A stretch of 64,000 bases of DNA from DASUTB01 sp036374835 (lineage in GTDB: Bacteria > Actinomycetota > Actinomycetes > Jiangellales > Jiangellaceae): the NCBI GenBank assembly GCA_036374835.1, contig DASUTB010000001.1:150708-214707 (forward strand). The letters run 5' to 3'. Shown here in pieces: positions 32,021-41,357 of the stretch. Both the position numbers and the translations under genes were made by a program. Every line of letters starts with the position of its first letter. The stretch's first letter is position 1. The notes beneath the pieces were generated by a model. That model made no database searches, had not been told where the DNA came from, and saw only the letters and a list, made by a program, of their open reading frames with translations.

Positions 32021-34416
32021 GCCTCGACTCCCGCCTCGGAAGTGAGCCGCCGGGTGTGGTCGACGGTCCGCTCCGGCCCTTCGACGATGACCGGTACGGC
32101 GAAGACGGTGTCAACGGCGGATCGGGCGACGCATAGTTCGATCTGGCCCGGCTCGACGATGCGATGGCCGCGTACGCCCGTGAAGGCGGTGAGGTCGGCG
32201 TGCATCCGGAATGTGACGCGGCGCTGCTCGCCGGGTTCGAGCTGCACTCTGGCGTAACCGACGAGACGCACTACGGGCCGGGTGGTCTGCGCCACGGGAT
32301 CGTGCAGGTACAGCTGGACGACATCGGCGCCGGCTCGGTCGCCGTCGTTGCGGACCGACAGCGACACGGTGATCTCCCCGTCGGACCGCATCCGGGCGAG
32401 TTCGGCTCCGACCGGCTCGCCGTCGACGGCAGGGTCCGTCCAGCTGAAAGTCGTGTAGCTCAGCCCGTGCCCGAACGGATACAACGGCGTGGGGTCAACG
32501 ACACTCACCTCGGAGCGTCGGCCGAGCGGCGGCGCGAGATAGGTTGCCGGATCGCCCGTCGGCCGCGCGGGGACGCCGACCGGCAGTCGGCCCGACGGGC
32601 ACACCCGACCGGACAGCACGCCGGCGACTGCGCTTGCGCCCTCCTCGCCGGGGAAGAACGCCTGTACGGCGGCGGCCAGCCGGTCGGCGTACGCTCCGAG
32701 CGCGTACGGTCGTCCCGTCAGCAGTACCAGAACGACCGGCGTGCCACTGCCGATGAGCTCGTCGAGCAGCTCTCCTTGCACACCCGGCAGCCGGAGGTCT
32801 TCGACGTCGCATCCCTCGCCGGACGTGCCACGACCGAACAGGCCCGCACGGTCGCCGAGGACGGCGACGCAGACGTCGGCCTGTCGTGCCGCATCCACCG
32901 CTGCGCGGAATCCGGCGGTGTCGTCCCCGGTGACGTCGCAGCCCGCGACGTGCTCGATCTCGGTGCCGCCCAGCTCGTCACGCAACGATTGCAGGACGGT
33001 ACGGACCTCGACTCCCAGCCCTGCACCGACCGGGCGGGACGCGCCGTCGACATGGCTGGGGAACGCGTAGCAGCCGAACATCGCGTACGCATCGTCCGCG
33101 TTCGGCCCGACGATCGCGATCCTCGAGGTGCCGCGCAGCGGCAATGCGCCGCCGTTCGCGAGCAGGACGACCGACTCCTCAGCCAGTCGGCGGGCAGTCT
33201 CCCGGGCGGCCGGTGGATCGAGGTCGACGCCGCGGTGCCGGCTGGTGTCCCGCAGCGCCGGAGGGAGGGCCGACCAGTCTGGATCGAGCAGACCGAGCTC
33301 GCACTTCTGCCGTAGGACCCGCTCGGCGGCGCGATCGATGACCTCCTCGGCGACGACACCGGACCGGACCGCATCCAGCAGAGGCGGCCCGTAACAGCGG
33401 ACCGAAGGCAACTCCACGTCGACGCCCGAGGTCACGGCCAGCACTCCGGCCTCGCCGGCGGCTGCGGCGACCCGGTGCAGCGTTTCCAGGAACGACACCC
33501 CGAAGTAGTCGGCGACCACCGTCCCCGCGAAACCCCAGGTGTCGCGCAGCAGGTCGGTCAGGAGCGTGCGGTCCGCGGCGACCGGCACGCCGTCGGTCTC
33601 GGTGTACGCGCTCATGACCGACTTGGCGCCGCCGTTTCGAACCGCCATCTCGAACGGCAGCAGCAGCAGGTCCGCCATCTGGCGTGGCCCGACCGCGACC
33701 GGTGCCAGGTTGCGGGCCGCGTTGGATGCCGAATACCCCGCGAAGTGCTTGAGCGTGGCCACGACCCCCGTCGACTGCAGGCCGATGACGTGCGCCGTTC
33801 CGATGGTTCCGACGAGGTACGGGTCCTCCCCGATGGTCTCCTCCGTGCGGCCCCAGCGGGCGTCGAGCGTCACGTCGAGCACCGGCGCAAGGCCTTGATG
33901 GCCGCCGACGGCCCGAATGGCGTCGCCGATCTGGGCCGCCATCCGTTCGACAAGTACCGGGTCGAACGTTGCGCCCCACGCGAGTGGGGTGGGGTAGATC
34001 GTGGCACCGCGCGTCATGAACCCGGTCAGGCACTCTTCGTGGACGAGCGCCGGGATGCCGAAGCGGTTGGCCGCGACGACGTCCTGCTGCAATCGGGCAA
34101 GGATCTTGACGCCCTCGGCGGGTGCGACCGGAGCTGTGCCGAGCGGTCTGGTGAGCTGTCCGAGCCCTGATCGCACCAGCTCGGCGAACTCGACGGATGT
34201 GTCGGCGAGCTCATGTTGATGCGGCGCGACGTCCTGGCTGTCGGGGTCCACGCCGACCCATACGGCGTACAGCTGAGCGACCTTCTCCTCCAGGTTCATC
34301 GCGTTCAGCAGGGAGTCGACCCGGGTCGGCACCGGAAGGGAAGGATCTCGCCACGGCTCGGGCCGGGCCTCCGTCGGTGCGTCCGCGCCGGGCACGCCGC
34401 CGTCCTCCGTATGCAT
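31996..34416 (-). CDS. Glycoside hydrolase family 3 (beta-glucosidase/xylosidase-like)
   Basis: 806 residues from ATG 34416, chosen because GGGGAG lies 8 nt upstream. An ATG at 34422 is also possible. The GH3 N-terminal barrel includes VVATLKHFAGYSASNAARNL and the nucleophile region GTVVADYFGVSF (Asp). The C-terminal GH3 domain begins about residue 390, and a fibronectin III-like domain is at the end (GDRAGADVVQLYLHDP). No signal peptide is visible, so it probably acts on imported oligosaccharides. The divergent LacI gene and the sugar ABC importer are next to it, and all three probably form one regulon. Confidence 0.9.
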   Translation of the reverse strand: MHTEDGGVPGADAPTEARPEPWRDPSLPVPTRVDSLLNAMNLEEKVAQLYAVWVGVDPDSQDVAPHQHELADTSVEFAELVRSGLGQLTRPLGTAPVAPAEGVKILARLQQDVVAANRFGIPALVHEECLTGFMTRGATIYPTPLAWGATFDPVLVERMAAQIGDAIRAVGGHQGLAPVLDVTLDARWGRTEETIGEDPYLVGTIGTAHVIGLQSTGVVATLKHFAGYSASNAARNLAPVAVGPRQMADLLLLPFEMAVRNGGAKSVMSAYTETDGVPVAADRTLLTDLLRDTWGFAGTVVADYFGVSFLETLHRVAAAAGEAGVLAVTSGVDVELPSVRCYGPPLLDAVRSGVVAEEVIDRAAERVLRQKCELGLLDPDWSALPPALRDTSRHRGVDLDPPAARETARRLAEESVVLLANGGALPLRGTSRIAIVGPNADDAYAMFGCYAFPSHVDGASRPVGAGLGVEVRTVLQSLRDELGGTEIEHVAGCDVTGDDTAGFRAAVDAARQADVCVAVLGDRAGLFGRGTSGEGCDVEDLRLPGVQGELLDELIGSGTPVVLVLLTGRPYALGAYADRLAAAVQAFFPGEEGASAVAGVLSGRVCPSGRLPVGVPARPTGDPATYLAPPLGRRSEVSVVDPTPLYPFGHGLSYTTFSWTDPAVDGEPVGAELARMRSDGEITVSLSVRNDGDRAGADVVQLYLHDPVAQTTRPVVRLVGYARVQLEPGEQRRVTFRMHADLTAFTGVRGHRIVEPGQIELCVARSAVDTVFAVPVIVEGPERTVDHTRRLTSEAGVEAHPTTVTG

Positions 34417-34571
34417 GGGCATCGCTCCCCGGGGTCGTTGCCGAGAATTTCCGAACGTCGTGTCAGGCCGCTGGAGCGGTTGCGACACGGTATCACCTGC
34501 CATATTGGGTGGGAACGGCTGCTACTTTCGAAGTCCGTCCGGCCGTAGCCACGAGGTGGATTGTCCGGAAG

Positions 34572-34579
34572 TTCCGGAA
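34572..34579. promoter_or_regulatory. Candidate LacI-type half-site palindrome before GH3/lacI
   Basis: GTTCCGGAAG contains the palindrome TTCCGGAA at 34572-34579. A related TCCGGAA lies just upstream at 34565 and GAATTTCCGAAC near 34446. A second TTCCGGAA occurs at 35791-35798 before the sugar importer. LacI proteins bind palindromes with a central CG, so these are candidate operators. No more than a sequence inference. The rest of the 227-nt divergent region (34417-34643) holds no gene. Confidence 0.45.
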
Positions 34580-34643
34580 GATCGCGAGACTTCGTTGCTG
34601 GTGCCGCATTCCTCTCGGCCGGGCAGCGGGCGATAATGGGCCG

Positions 34644-35720
34644 ATGAACAGTCCGAGCACCGAGCCGGCCGACCGGCCGGCGACGACCGAGCCGCATCAG
34701 AACAATGACCGGCGGCGCGTCACGATATCGCTGATCGCGCACGAGGCCGGCGTTTCGGTGCCGACGGTGTCGAGAGTTGTGAACGGTCGTTCGGACGTGG
34801 CGCCGCAAACGCGGCAGCGAATCGAGGCGCTGTTGCGCCAGTACGGCTATCAGCCGCGGGGAAGCCGGGCTCGGACGACCGATGGCGCCCGGCTGATCGA
34901 CCTGGTGTTCAACGACCTCGACAGCCCGTGGGCGGTGGAGATCATCCGCGGTGTGGAGGACGTCGCCCATGCGGCGGGCGTAGGTGCTGTGGTGTCGACG
35001 ATTCACCGGAAAGCCGAGCCGGCCCGGCAGTGGTTGCAGAATCTGCGTGCTCGGGCGTCGGACGGTGTGATCCTGGTCAATTCGATGCTCGAGCCGTCGC
35101 TGCTCGCCGAGCTTCGACGGCTGAGCGTGCCGTTGGTCGTGGTGGATCCGGACGGCACACCGACTCTCGACGCACCGGCGATCGGCGCGACCAATTGGGC
35201 GGGAGGGCTGTCGGCTGCCGAGCATCTGCTGTCGCTGGGGCATCGCCGCATCGGTGTGGTCACCGGACCCCGAAACATGCTGTGCAGCCAGGCCAGGCTG
35301 GACGGTTACCGGGCGGCGCTGACCGCGGCCGGTGTGCAACTCGCCGACGAGTTACTGCATGAGGGGGATTTCTACCACGAGTCCGGTTTCAAGAGTGGTC
35401 AGGCGATACTGACGCTGGCCGAGCCGCCGACGGCGATCTTGGCATCCAGCGACCAGATGGCGCTCGGTGTCTATGAGGCGGTGCGGCAGCACGGATTGCG
35501 GGTGCCGGACGACGTCAGCGTGGTCGGCTTCGATGACCTTCCGGAAGTGAAATGGTCGTCGCCGCCGCTGACCACGGTGCGCCAACCGCTGGCCGAGATG
35601 GGTGCGCTGGCGGCGCGGACCGTGTTGCGTTTGGCCGCCGGAGACGAGGTCGAAAGCCCTCGCGTGGACCTCGCTACGACTCTCGTCGTCCGGGAAAGTA
35701 CAACGACGTGGCAACAATGA
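34644..35720 (+). CDS. LacI-family transcriptional regulator
   Basis: 358 residues from ATG 34644. The LacI helix-turn-helix reads ISLIAHEAGVSVPTVSRVVN (about 26-45), with the hinge region QPRGSRARTTDGARL. The periplasmic-binding-like domain follows (IRGVEDVAHAAGVGAVVSTI) and ends with PLTTVRQPLAEMGALAART, typical of LacI/GalR. The reading frame is open further upstream but that region overlaps the divergent GH3 gene. It is divergent from GH3 and 120 nt upstream of the sugar importer, so it probably represses both. Confidence 0.92.
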   Translation: MNSPSTEPADRPATTEPHQNNDRRRVTISLIAHEAGVSVPTVSRVVNGRSDVAPQTRQRIEALLRQYGYQPRGSRARTTDGARLIDLVFNDLDSPWAVEIIRGVEDVAHAAGVGAVVSTIHRKAEPARQWLQNLRARASDGVILVNSMLEPSLLAELRRLSVPLVVVDPDGTPTLDAPAIGATNWAGGLSAAEHLLSLGHRRIGVVTGPRNMLCSQARLDGYRAALTAAGVQLADELLHEGDFYHESGFKSGQAILTLAEPPTAILASSDQMALGVYEAVRQHGLRVPDDVSVVGFDDLPEVKWSSPPLTTVRQPLAEMGALAARTVLRLAAGDEVESPRVDLATTLVVRESTTTWQQ

Positions 35721-35790
35721 CTCTGGACCCTTGACGTTGCCGATATCTCTCACTATCGTCCCGGAAATCACGCCGAAACTTCAGGACGAG

Positions 35791-35798
35791 TTCCGGAA
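35791..35798. promoter_or_regulatory. Candidate LacI-type palindrome before the sugar ABC operon
   Basis: TTCCGGAA in GTTCCGGAAA lies 43 nt before the binding-protein ATG. It matches the palindrome at 34572-34579. The binding protein's own ribosome binding site is GGAGGG at 35828-35833. Same caveats as the upstream site. Confidence 0.45.
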
Positions 35799-35840
35799 AC
35801 CGACGATCCGCCAGGGACGACTACCCGGAGGGATACTCAG

Positions 35841-37187
35841 ATGAATCGCAGGACACGGAAGCAAGCCTTCGCACTGGTCGCGGCGATCTCGCTGTTCGCA
35901 ACGGCCTGTGCCGGGCAGGACGGCGACTCCGAGGACGACACTGCCGACACCGCGGAGGAGGAGAGCGACGACACCGAAGCCGACGAGGCCGAAGCCGAGC
36001 CGGTGACCATCGAGTGGTGGCACAACTCGAACAACCCTCCCGGCCGGGACGTCTACGAACAGGCGGCCGCCGACTATATGGAGGAGCACCCCAACGTCAC
36101 CATCGAGATCAACGCACAGGCGCACGAGGACATGGTCACGCGACTCGAGGCGGCGATGCAAAGCGGTGACATGCCCGATATCTTCATGGAGCGTGGCGGC
36201 GGTGAGCTCCTGGCCAAGGTCGAGGCCGGCCTGATCAAGGACATCAGCGACGATGCGGCCGAGACGATCGACAAGCTCGGCGGCTCGGTCGCCGGCTGGC
36301 AGGTCGACGGGAGCACGTACGCGCTGCCGTTCAACCTCGGCGTCGTCGGCTTCTGGTACAACACCGATCTGTTCGATCAGGCGGGCGTCAGCGAGCCGCC
36401 GGAGACCCTGGACGACTGGCTTGCCGCGGTCGACGCGCTCAAGGCGGAGGGAATCGAGCCCGTCTCGGTCGGCGCCGGCGACGCCTGGCCGGCCGCGCAC
36501 TACTGGTACTACGCGGCACTGCGGCAGTGCGCCCAGGATGTGCTGTCCGACGCGCTCGCGAATCTGGATTTCTCCGACGAGTGCTTCGTTCGCGCCGGCG
36601 AGTCGGTCCAGACCATGGTCGAGGCCGAGCCGTTCAACGCGGGATACCTGACGACGGTGGCGCAGGAGGGCCCGACCTCGGCGTCCGGCCTACTGGCGAC
36701 CGAGCGGGTGGCGATGGAGATGCAGGGCCACTGGGAGCCCGGCGTCATGCAGGGCCTGACCGACGACGGTGAGGGCCTTGGCGACAAGACCGGCTGGTTC
36801 CCGTTCCCGTCGCTCCCGGGCGAAGAGGGTGATCCGGATGCGGTGCTCGGCGGCGGCGACGCGTGGGCGGCGTCCGCGGATGCTCCCGACGAGGCGGTCG
36901 ATTTCATCGAGTACCTGCTCTCCGATGAGGTGCAGCAGACCTTCGCCGAGAACGACATGGGTCTGCCGACGAACCCGACCGCGACACAGTACGTGGCCGA
37001 CCCGGCACTGTCGGGGCTGCTCGAGGTGCGCGACGCGGCGCCGTACGCGCAGCTCTACCTCGACACGTTCCTCGGCCAGTCGGTCGGTGGTGCGTTGAAC
37101 GAGGCGGTGGTGGACTTGTTCGCCGGCCAGGCCTCGCCGCAGGACGTCGTCGACGAGACTCAAGCAGCGGCCGACGCTCAGCAGTGA
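35841..37187 (+). CDS. Sugar ABC transporter substrate-binding lipoprotein (family 1)
   Basis: 448-residue extracellular binding protein of the carbohydrate uptake transporter 1 class. The signal peptide ends in the lipobox FATAC (Cys at about 23). A long acidic linker (about 24-55) follows. The binding domain begins TIEWWHNSNNPPGRDVYEQA, and GDAWPAAHYWYYAAL is typical of the sugar pocket. The start ATG has GGAGGG 7 nt upstream. It overlaps the permease start as GTGA. It probably binds an oligosaccharide that GH3 then hydrolyses inside the cell. Confidence 0.92.
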   Translation: MNRRTRKQAFALVAAISLFATACAGQDGDSEDDTADTAEEESDDTEADEAEAEPVTIEWWHNSNNPPGRDVYEQAAADYMEEHPNVTIEINAQAHEDMVTRLEAAMQSGDMPDIFMERGGGELLAKVEAGLIKDISDDAAETIDKLGGSVAGWQVDGSTYALPFNLGVVGFWYNTDLFDQAGVSEPPETLDDWLAAVDALKAEGIEPVSVGAGDAWPAAHYWYYAALRQCAQDVLSDALANLDFSDECFVRAGESVQTMVEAEPFNAGYLTTVAQEGPTSASGLLATERVAMEMQGHWEPGVMQGLTDDGEGLGDKTGWFPFPSLPGEEGDPDAVLGGGDAWAASADAPDEAVDFIEYLLSDEVQQTFAENDMGLPTNPTATQYVADPALSGLLEVRDAAPYAQLYLDTFLGQSVGGALNEAVVDLFAGQASPQDVVDETQAAADAQQ

Positions 37188-38179
37188 CCAGCGCAATGAC
37201 CGGGTCCGCCGGCGGCACCTCCGAGGCGCCGCCGGCGGACCTCGCACCGATGGGTACCAGGCGCCCGGAGGTTCGCCGCAGGCGGCGGCGCGACGGGTGG
37301 CGCAAGCGCGCGGAGATCCTGTTCTTCGTCGCGCCCGCCCTGACGCTGTTCGTGCTGTTCGTGATCATGCCGGTCCTCACGGCATTCCAGATGTCCGTGT
37401 ACCGGTGGCCTGGATTCGGCCCGCTCGAGAACTTCGTCGGGCTGGGCAACTATACGTCGGTACTGACCGATGACGATTTCCTCGAAGCCGTAGCCCACAC
37501 CATGACGATCGTCGTGGGCTCGATCATCCTCCAGTTGCCGCTCGGGCTCGCGGTGGCCCTGCTGCTCAACCGGAGGATGAAGGGTCAGGGCCTGCTGCGG
37601 ACCATCGTCTTCGTTCCGTTCGTGCTGTCCGAGGTCATCGCGGGCGTCATCTGGTTCCAGTTGCTGCAACCGCGCTACGGCGTCGTCGACACGTTGCTGA
37701 GCGGCCTCGGGCTCCCGGTACCTGCGCAGGGCTGGCTCGGCGAGCCGGATATCGCCTTGTGGACCGTCCTGATCGTGCTGACGTGGAAATACCTCGGTCT
37801 CCCGATACTCCTGTTCCTTGCCGGCATGCAAAGTATCCCGAACGACCTGTACGAATCTGCACAACTCGACGGGGCGACCTGGTGGCAGGCCCAGCGGAAG
37901 ATCACGTTCCCACTGCTCGGACCGACGATGCGTACCTGGGCGTTCCTGTCGATGATCGGATCGCTCCAGCTTTTCGACATGGTGTGGGTGCTGACCCACG
38001 GCGGCCCGGCCGGCGCGACGAGCACGATGGTGACGTTCCTCATCAGTGAAGGAACCGAGCGGCACAACTACGGCATCGCGGGTGCGGCCTCGGTGATCCT
38101 GTTCGTGATCGCGCTCACCATGGCGATCGCCTACCAGCGGATCTTCCTGCGCCGGGACACGATGGAGGCCGGGCGATGA
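37184..38179 (+). CDS. Sugar ABC transporter permease, MalF-like
   Basis: 331 residues. A cytoplasmic N-terminus of about 45 residues is followed by six hydrophobic helices. The EAA loop is ESAQLDGATWWQAQRKITFP, as in carbohydrate importers. I use the GTG at 37184 (GTGA overlap with the binding-protein stop); an ATG 12 nt downstream is an alternative. It is coupled by ATGA to the next permease. No ATPase is encoded in the operon, so it probably uses a shared MsiK-type ATPase, as is usual in actinobacteria. Confidence 0.92.
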   Translation: MTSAMTGSAGGTSEAPPADLAPMGTRRPEVRRRRRRDGWRKRAEILFFVAPALTLFVLFVIMPVLTAFQMSVYRWPGFGPLENFVGLGNYTSVLTDDDFLEAVAHTMTIVVGSIILQLPLGLAVALLLNRRMKGQGLLRTIVFVPFVLSEVIAGVIWFQLLQPRYGVVDTLLSGLGLPVPAQGWLGEPDIALWTVLIVLTWKYLGLPILLFLAGMQSIPNDLYESAQLDGATWWQAQRKITFPLLGPTMRTWAFLSMIGSLQLFDMVWVLTHGGPAGATSTMVTFLISEGTERHNYGIAGAASVILFVIALTMAIAYQRIFLRRDTMEAGR

Positions 38180-39063
38180 CCACATCGACAGTTCCCGGGC
38201 GCCGGCACGCGTCCACGCACCGTCGCGGGCGGAATCGCCGCAATACGTTCTCCGGGGGTACCCCGCTCGTCTGGCTGATCGCGTTGATCGTTGTCGCGGC
38301 CTCGCTCGGACCGGTGCTCGTCGCTGTGCTCGGCGGTTTCCGCACGAACGCCCAGCTTGCCGAGAGTCCGGGCGGCTGGCCCGACCCGTGGGTGTTCTTC
38401 AACTACGCCGAGGCCATCACCAACCCGGATTTCTGGCAGTTCACGGTGAACTCGTTGGCCATCGGCATCATCACGACTTCCCTCGTCGTGGTATTCGGGA
38501 TGATGGCGGCCTATCCGCTGGCGCGGTACAGGTTCCGGGGACGCGAAGCGTTGTTCACCGTCTTCGTCGCCGGGCTGCTGTTCCCTGCCACCGTCGCGGC
38601 GATTCCGCTGTTCATCCTCGTCAGCCAGAACCTCGGGCTCAGCAACACCTGGTGGGGTATCGCACTGCCGCAGGCCGCGTTCGCGCTGCCGTTGAGCGTC
38701 GTCATCCTGCGCCCGTTCATCATCGCATTGCCGAACGAGATCGAGGAGGCGGCGATGATCGACGGCTCGTCACGGGTCGGCATCTTCTGGCGGATCGTCG
38801 TGCCGCTGTCCTGGCCGGCGATGGTCACGGTCGGGGTGGTCGCGTTCGTCCAGTCGTGGAACGCCTACCTGCTTCCGCTGCTGCTCCTCCAGGGTGACAA
38901 TCGGACGCTCCCGCTCGGTGTCGCGGACTACTCGACGGAACACTCGGCCGACATCGCCGGCGTCTACGCGTTCACCTCGCTGGCCATGATTCCGGCACTG
39001 GTGCTCTTCCTGGTGTTCCAGAAGCGCATTGTCAGCGGCCTTCAAGGAGCCGTCAAGGGCTAA
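38176..39063 (+). CDS. Sugar ABC transporter permease, MalG-like
   Basis: 295 residues with a basic N-terminus (about 1-28) and six helices. The EAA loop reads EEAAMIDGSSRVGIFWRIVV, the standard MalG-type signature. It overlaps the MalF-like gene by 4 nt (ATGA). Its stop codon is immediately followed by the operator palindrome of the next unit, so the sugar operon terminates close to 39063. Confidence 0.92.
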   Translation: MTTSTVPGRRHASTHRRGRNRRNTFSGGTPLVWLIALIVVAASLGPVLVAVLGGFRTNAQLAESPGGWPDPWVFFNYAEAITNPDFWQFTVNSLAIGIITTSLVVVFGMMAAYPLARYRFRGREALFTVFVAGLLFPATVAAIPLFILVSQNLGLSNTWWGIALPQAAFALPLSVVILRPFIIALPNEIEEAAMIDGSSRVGIFWRIVVPLSWPAMVTVGVVAFVQSWNAYLLPLLLLQGDNRTLPLGVADYSTEHSADIAGVYAFTSLAMIPALVLFLVFQKRIVSGLQGAVKG

Positions 39064-39084
39064 GACTTTCTAAACTAGAAAGTC
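39064..39084. promoter_or_regulatory. Perfect operator palindrome before the DUF4097-like/DUF2089 pair
   Basis: GACTTTCTA-AAC-TAGAAAGTC gives two perfect 9-bp arms with a 3-nt centre. It starts directly after the last base of the sugar permease stop codon. TTGACA (39089-39094) lies 5 nt after it. It is distinctly AT-rich and looks like the site of a dimeric regulator, most simply the DUF2089 protein encoded downstream. Confidence 0.7.
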
Positions 39085-39122
39085 ATCTTGACATATTGGT
39101 AAGTCGCAGGTTCACTCGTGGC

Positions 39123-39923
39123 ATGGCGCGAACACAACGCGAGATCCTCGAGGACGTGGCCGCCGGGAGGCTCGACCCGTCCGAGGCGGCCGCTCTGCTG
39201 GACGAGGGCGGCACTCCGGACGATGCCGCCGGCGGCGCCGAACCGCCGGCCGGGGAGGATTCGCCGTCCCAGCGCACCGTCGACCGGATCGACGTGCGAG
39301 CCAGCCACCGCCGCGTCCGGCTCGTGGGCGACCCGTCGGTCGCGACGTATTCGGTCGACGGGCCGCATCACATCCGGCGCGAAGGCGCCACGCTGCATAT
39401 CACCGGAGAGACGGTGCCGCTGCCTCGCAGCGACGCGTGGATGCTCCTGTCCGGCGGCACCTTCCGCGAGCTCGCCGAGCAGATCCAGCAGGGCATCGGC
39501 CCGCATCTCGAACTGACCGTGCGGATCCGGCCCGACCTTGCCGTTGGCGTCGAGTTGATCGCCGGCTCGCTCTACGCCGAGCGGCTTCCGGCGCTGGACC
39601 ACGTGCGCGTCACGGGTGGATCGGCGCGGGTGTGGGACGTCACCGAACCGATCGATCTGCTGGTACAGGCCGGTTCGGCGCAGGTTTCGATGCAGCAGAC
39701 ACACGGGCGCTCCCGGTTGCGCACCGAGTCGGGTTCGCTGAACGTCACGCTCGCCGGCGACACGGATGCCCGCGTGCGCCACGACGTCCAGCTCGGCCGG
39801 TTCAACGTCCAGCCGGAGCGTCTCATCAAGGACGGCGAGTTCACGCTCGGCACCGGATCCGCGGAGATCGACATCGACGTGCTCATGGGCTCGGCCACCG
39901 TAGTGGTGAAGCGTCATGGCTGA
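39123..39923 (+). CDS. DUF4097-like adhesin-fold protein with N-terminal SHOCT-like helix
   Basis: 266 residues from ATG 39123. The N-terminal segment TQREILEDVAAGRLDPSEAAALLDEGG is a short helical motif like that in YvlB-type proteins. After a Pro/Gly-rich linker (about 30-58), the rest is beta-rich with DUF4097 character (RVTGGSARVWDVTEPIDLLV, RLRTESGSLNVTLAG). There is no signal peptide. The same helical motif recurs at the C-terminus of the DUF2089 protein (LRRLAAGELDVDEAEAQL). The two genes overlap by 8 nt, a pairing that suggests they interact. Function unknown. Confidence 0.7.
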   Translation: MARTQREILEDVAAGRLDPSEAAALLDEGGTPDDAAGGAEPPAGEDSPSQRTVDRIDVRASHRRVRLVGDPSVATYSVDGPHHIRREGATLHITGETVPLPRSDAWMLLSGGTFRELAEQIQQGIGPHLELTVRIRPDLAVGVELIAGSLYAERLPALDHVRVTGGSARVWDVTEPIDLLVQAGSAQVSMQQTHGRSRLRTESGSLNVTLAGDTDARVRHDVQLGRFNVQPERLIKDGEFTLGTGSAEIDIDVLMGSATVVVKRHG

Positions 39924-40305
39924 CCACCAGCACGTGCCACCGGCCAGCTGTCCGGTATGTGACGCGAAGCTGAGGATCACCCGCCTCGGCTGCGCTTCCT
40001 GTGGGACCGAGATATCCGGCAGTTTCGCGGCCTGCCCGTACTGCGCGCTGGGGACGCAAGATCGGCGGATTCTGCAGACGTTTCTCGTGTCGCGCGGCAA
40101 CATGAAAGAACTTGCCCGGGAACTCGGGGTGAGCTACCCGACGGCTCGGGCGCGATTCGCCGAACTGCTCGTCGCCCTGGGTCTCGAGGACGATGCCCGG
40201 GCATCGTCCTCGACCGAGGAGATACTGCGCCGGCTCGCGGCCGGCGAGCTGGACGTCGACGAGGCCGAAGCGCAGCTTCCCACATCGAAAAATCCTTCCG
40301 ACTGA
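39916..40305 (+). CDS. DUF2089 protein: zinc ribbon plus helix-turn-helix regulator
   Basis: 129 residues. The N-terminal zinc ribbon has four Cys pairs or parts of pairs: CPVC (about 14-17), CASC (about 30-33), then CPYC (about 45-48). The HTH reads NMKELARELGVSYPTARARF (about 68-87). The C-terminal helix LRRLAAGELDVDEAEAQL matches the N-terminal helix of its upstream partner. DUF2089 proteins are regarded as regulators, so this is the probable reader of the palindrome at 39064. The DrrAB-type transporter genes follow after 68 nt and may be co-controlled. Confidence 0.8.
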   Translation: MADHQHVPPASCPVCDAKLRITRLGCASCGTEISGSFAACPYCALGTQDRRILQTFLVSRGNMKELARELGVSYPTARARFAELLVALGLEDDARASSSTEEILRRLAAGELDVDEAEAQLPTSKNPSD

Positions 40306-40373
40306 CACAGCGTCAGCCACTACGCTGCCAATCGCTACTAACGCAGGGACAGACAAACGAAGGGGAAGTCATC

Positions 40374-41357
40374 GTGAACGCGATCGACGCTACGGGCCTC
40401 GTCAAGACGTTCGGTTCCGGCGACAAGGCCGTACATGCGGTGTCCGGGGTCGATCTCGTCGTGCCCAAAGGACAGGTCGTCGGCCTGCTCGGGCCGAACG
40501 GAGCGGGCAAGACGACGACCGTGCGCATGCTCACGACACTGCTGCGTCCGGACGCGGGCAAGGCCACCGTCGCCGGCCATGACGTCGTCGCCGAGCCACA
40601 GGCCGTGCGCGCCCGGATCGGCCTGTCGGGCCAGTTCGCCGCCGTGGACGAGAACCTGACCGGGCGGGAGAACCTCTGGCTGTTCGGCCGGCTCTATCAG
40701 CTGTCCGGCAAGGCGGCCGAAGCGCGTGCGGCGGAGTTGCTCGAGCAGTTCGGGCTGACCGACGCGGCCGACCGCCCGGCCAAGACCTATTCCGGCGGCA
40801 TGCGGCGCCGGCTCGACCTCGCCGGTAGCCTGATCGTCCACCCCGAGGTGCTGTTCCTGGACGAGCCCACCACCGGCCTGGATCCCAGCAGCCGGCTCGA
40901 CCTGTGGGACGTGATCCGCGACCGGGTCGCCGAAGGTTCGACGATCCTGCTGACGACGCAGTACCTCGAGGAGGCCGACGCGCTGGCCGACCGAATCGTG
41001 GTGATCGACAAGGGCGTGATCATCGCCGATGGCACCGCGGACGACCTCAAGGCGCAGGTCGGGGGTGACCGGATCGAGGTCGTCGTTCACGACGCCGGTT
41101 CGTTGGCCGACGCCGAGGCGATCCTGCAGCGCGGCAGCGACGGGCACGCCGTGGTCGACGAACACATGCGCAAGATCACCGTGCCCTCCAGCAGCGGCTC
41201 GAAGGGCCTGGTGCTGGTGATCCGCGACCTGGACGAGTCGCACATCGAGATCGACGACATCGCACTGCACCGGCCGTCCCTCGACGATGTGTTCCTGGCA
41301 CTGACCGGCCACCGGGCCGAAGAGTTGGAGACCGCCAAGGAGGCGACAAGTGAGTGA
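40374..41357 (+). CDS. DrrA-type daunorubicin-resistance family ABC ATPase
   Basis: 327 residues. Walker A GPNGAGKTT (about 40-48), signature YSGGMRRRLDLAGSL, Walker B VLFLDEPTTGLDP and the C-terminal DrrA/CcmA-like extension (about 230-327) ending EELETAKEATSE. Such ATPases pair with one ABC-2 permease to export drugs or lipids. The start is GTG 40374 with AAGGGGAAG upstream. It overlaps the permease gene by 8 nt. Confidence 0.9.
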   Translation: MNAIDATGLVKTFGSGDKAVHAVSGVDLVVPKGQVVGLLGPNGAGKTTTVRMLTTLLRPDAGKATVAGHDVVAEPQAVRARIGLSGQFAAVDENLTGRENLWLFGRLYQLSGKAAEARAAELLEQFGLTDAADRPAKTYSGGMRRRLDLAGSLIVHPEVLFLDEPTTGLDPSSRLDLWDVIRDRVAEGSTILLTTQYLEEADALADRIVVIDKGVIIADGTADDLKAQVGGDRIEVVVHDAGSLADAEAILQRGSDGHAVVDEHMRKITVPSSSGSKGLVLVIRDLDESHIEIDDIALHRPSLDDVFLALTGHRAEELETAKEATSE

